Assembly (NCBI GenBank): GCA_900540475.1
Contig: UQGG01000112.1
Coordinates: forward strand, 1-5,062
DNA from: an uncultured Robinsoniella sp.
Lineage (GTDB): Bacteria > Bacillota > Clostridia > Lachnospirales > Lachnospiraceae
DNA length: 5,062 nt
Direction of reading: 5' to 3'
The position numbers were made by a program, and so were the translations under genes. Shown piece by piece: positions 4,815-5,062 of the stretch; position 1 is the stretch's first letter, and each line of letters starts with the position of its first letter. A model generated the notes under the pieces. It worked only from the letters and a program-made list of their open reading frames with translations. It made no database searches and had not been told where the DNA came from.

Positions 4815-5062
4815 GTGTGAACAAAACAGGGATTAGTACCTCAATGTACGCTTTATATGTGTTCTATTAAATGCATTATATTTGGGTTTTGCTGAGTAAG
4901 GACGCTTTGTAGATGTAGGTTGTGTACGGAAAGATGTGCGTGGGAAACTGGTATGGACTCCGTCAGCTGGCCGCAGAACTGGTATTTTCTAACCTTTCCG
5001 AAGCGCTTTTTGGCGGCACGCGGGCATTCACCGAGAAATCCTGATGCATTTCTCGGTTCAGT
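4815..5062. other. Unassigned region without a convincing gene
   Basis: No recognisable coding gene or RNA gene is visible here. The left half (to about 4930) is AT-rich; the right half is more GC-rich and structured. From about 4930 onward several frames are open at once. On the + strand, 4934-5044 could encode 36 residues, and the frame from the ATG at 4953 runs off the window. On the - strand a frame is open from the window edge to a TAA at 4853-4855 (69 codons, no start in view). None has a good ribosome binding site or a family match I recognise. Short motifs include AAGCGCTT (5001-5008), and GGCGGCAC occurs both in the operon-end hairpin (4805-4812) and at 5012-5019. Confidence 0.5.
5030..5057. 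repeat. Perfect 10-bp hairpin near the right edge
   Basis: ACCGAGAAAT (5030-5039) pairs with ATTTCTCGGT (5048-5057) around an 8-nt loop (CCTGATGC). Only five bases follow it in the window (TCAGT), so a downstream U-tract cannot be judged. It may be part of a terminator, a leader structure or the end of an intergenic repeat. Confidence 0.6.

Noticed and set aside
4934..5044. Small + strand ORF of 36 codons
   Set aside because: It has no spaced ribosome binding site and no recognisable protein signature, and it competes with other equally open frames.

Overview
The window looks like chromosomal DNA of a Gram-positive, low-to-mid GC anaerobe, most likely a gut-type Clostridia/Lachnospiraceae member. 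The support is strong AGGAGG-type ribosome binding sites, a secreted carbohydrate-binding protein built from F5/8-type C, atrophied-Ig, Listeria-Bacteroides (InlB B) and Big_2 domains, and a cupin-AraC regulator beside a sugar oxidoreductase operon. The genus cannot be fixed from the sequence alone. No tRNA, rRNA, CRISPR array, transposase or phage gene was seen.

Layout. (1) Positions 1-1905, + strand: the 3' part of a large extracellular protein whose start lies left of the window. Only its accessory C-terminal modules are visible: a discoidin-like carbohydrate-binding domain, an atrophied Ig domain, two near-identical InlB-type repeats and three Big_2 domains, the last two extremely lysine-rich. 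(2) Positions 1969-2754, - strand: a cupin plus HTH AraC-family regulator, convergent with (1). Its inter-domain linker codons form a perfect 12-bp-arm palindrome. (3) Positions 2755-2946: a divergent regulatory region with two overlapping, oppositely directed promoter-like sequences and two inverted repeats that are candidate operators. (4) Positions 2947-4748, + strand: a two-gene, translationally coupled operon encoding a ThuA-family protein and a Gfo/Idh/MocA-family NAD-dependent sugar dehydrogenase. (5) Positions 4749-5062: no convincing gene. A 23-bp-stem hairpin follows the operon directly, then comes an unassigned stretch ending in a second perfect hairpin.

Working model. The AraC-type regulator probably senses a sugar or glycoside through its cupin domain and controls the divergent operon. 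The ThuA plus Gfo/Idh/MocA pairing resembles the rhizobial thuAB pair, which acts on trehalose, sucrose and maltitol through 3-keto derivatives. Oxidation at C3 of a glucoside-type substrate, or handling of a 3-keto sugar, is therefore the best guess. The secreted protein may belong to the same glycan-use neighbourhood, but it is convergent and need not be co-regulated. Nothing here is clearly a new system. The points most worth checking are the compact ThuA/oxidoreductase unit with its overlapping promoters, the strand-asymmetric operon-end hairpin, and the palindrome inside the regulator gene.
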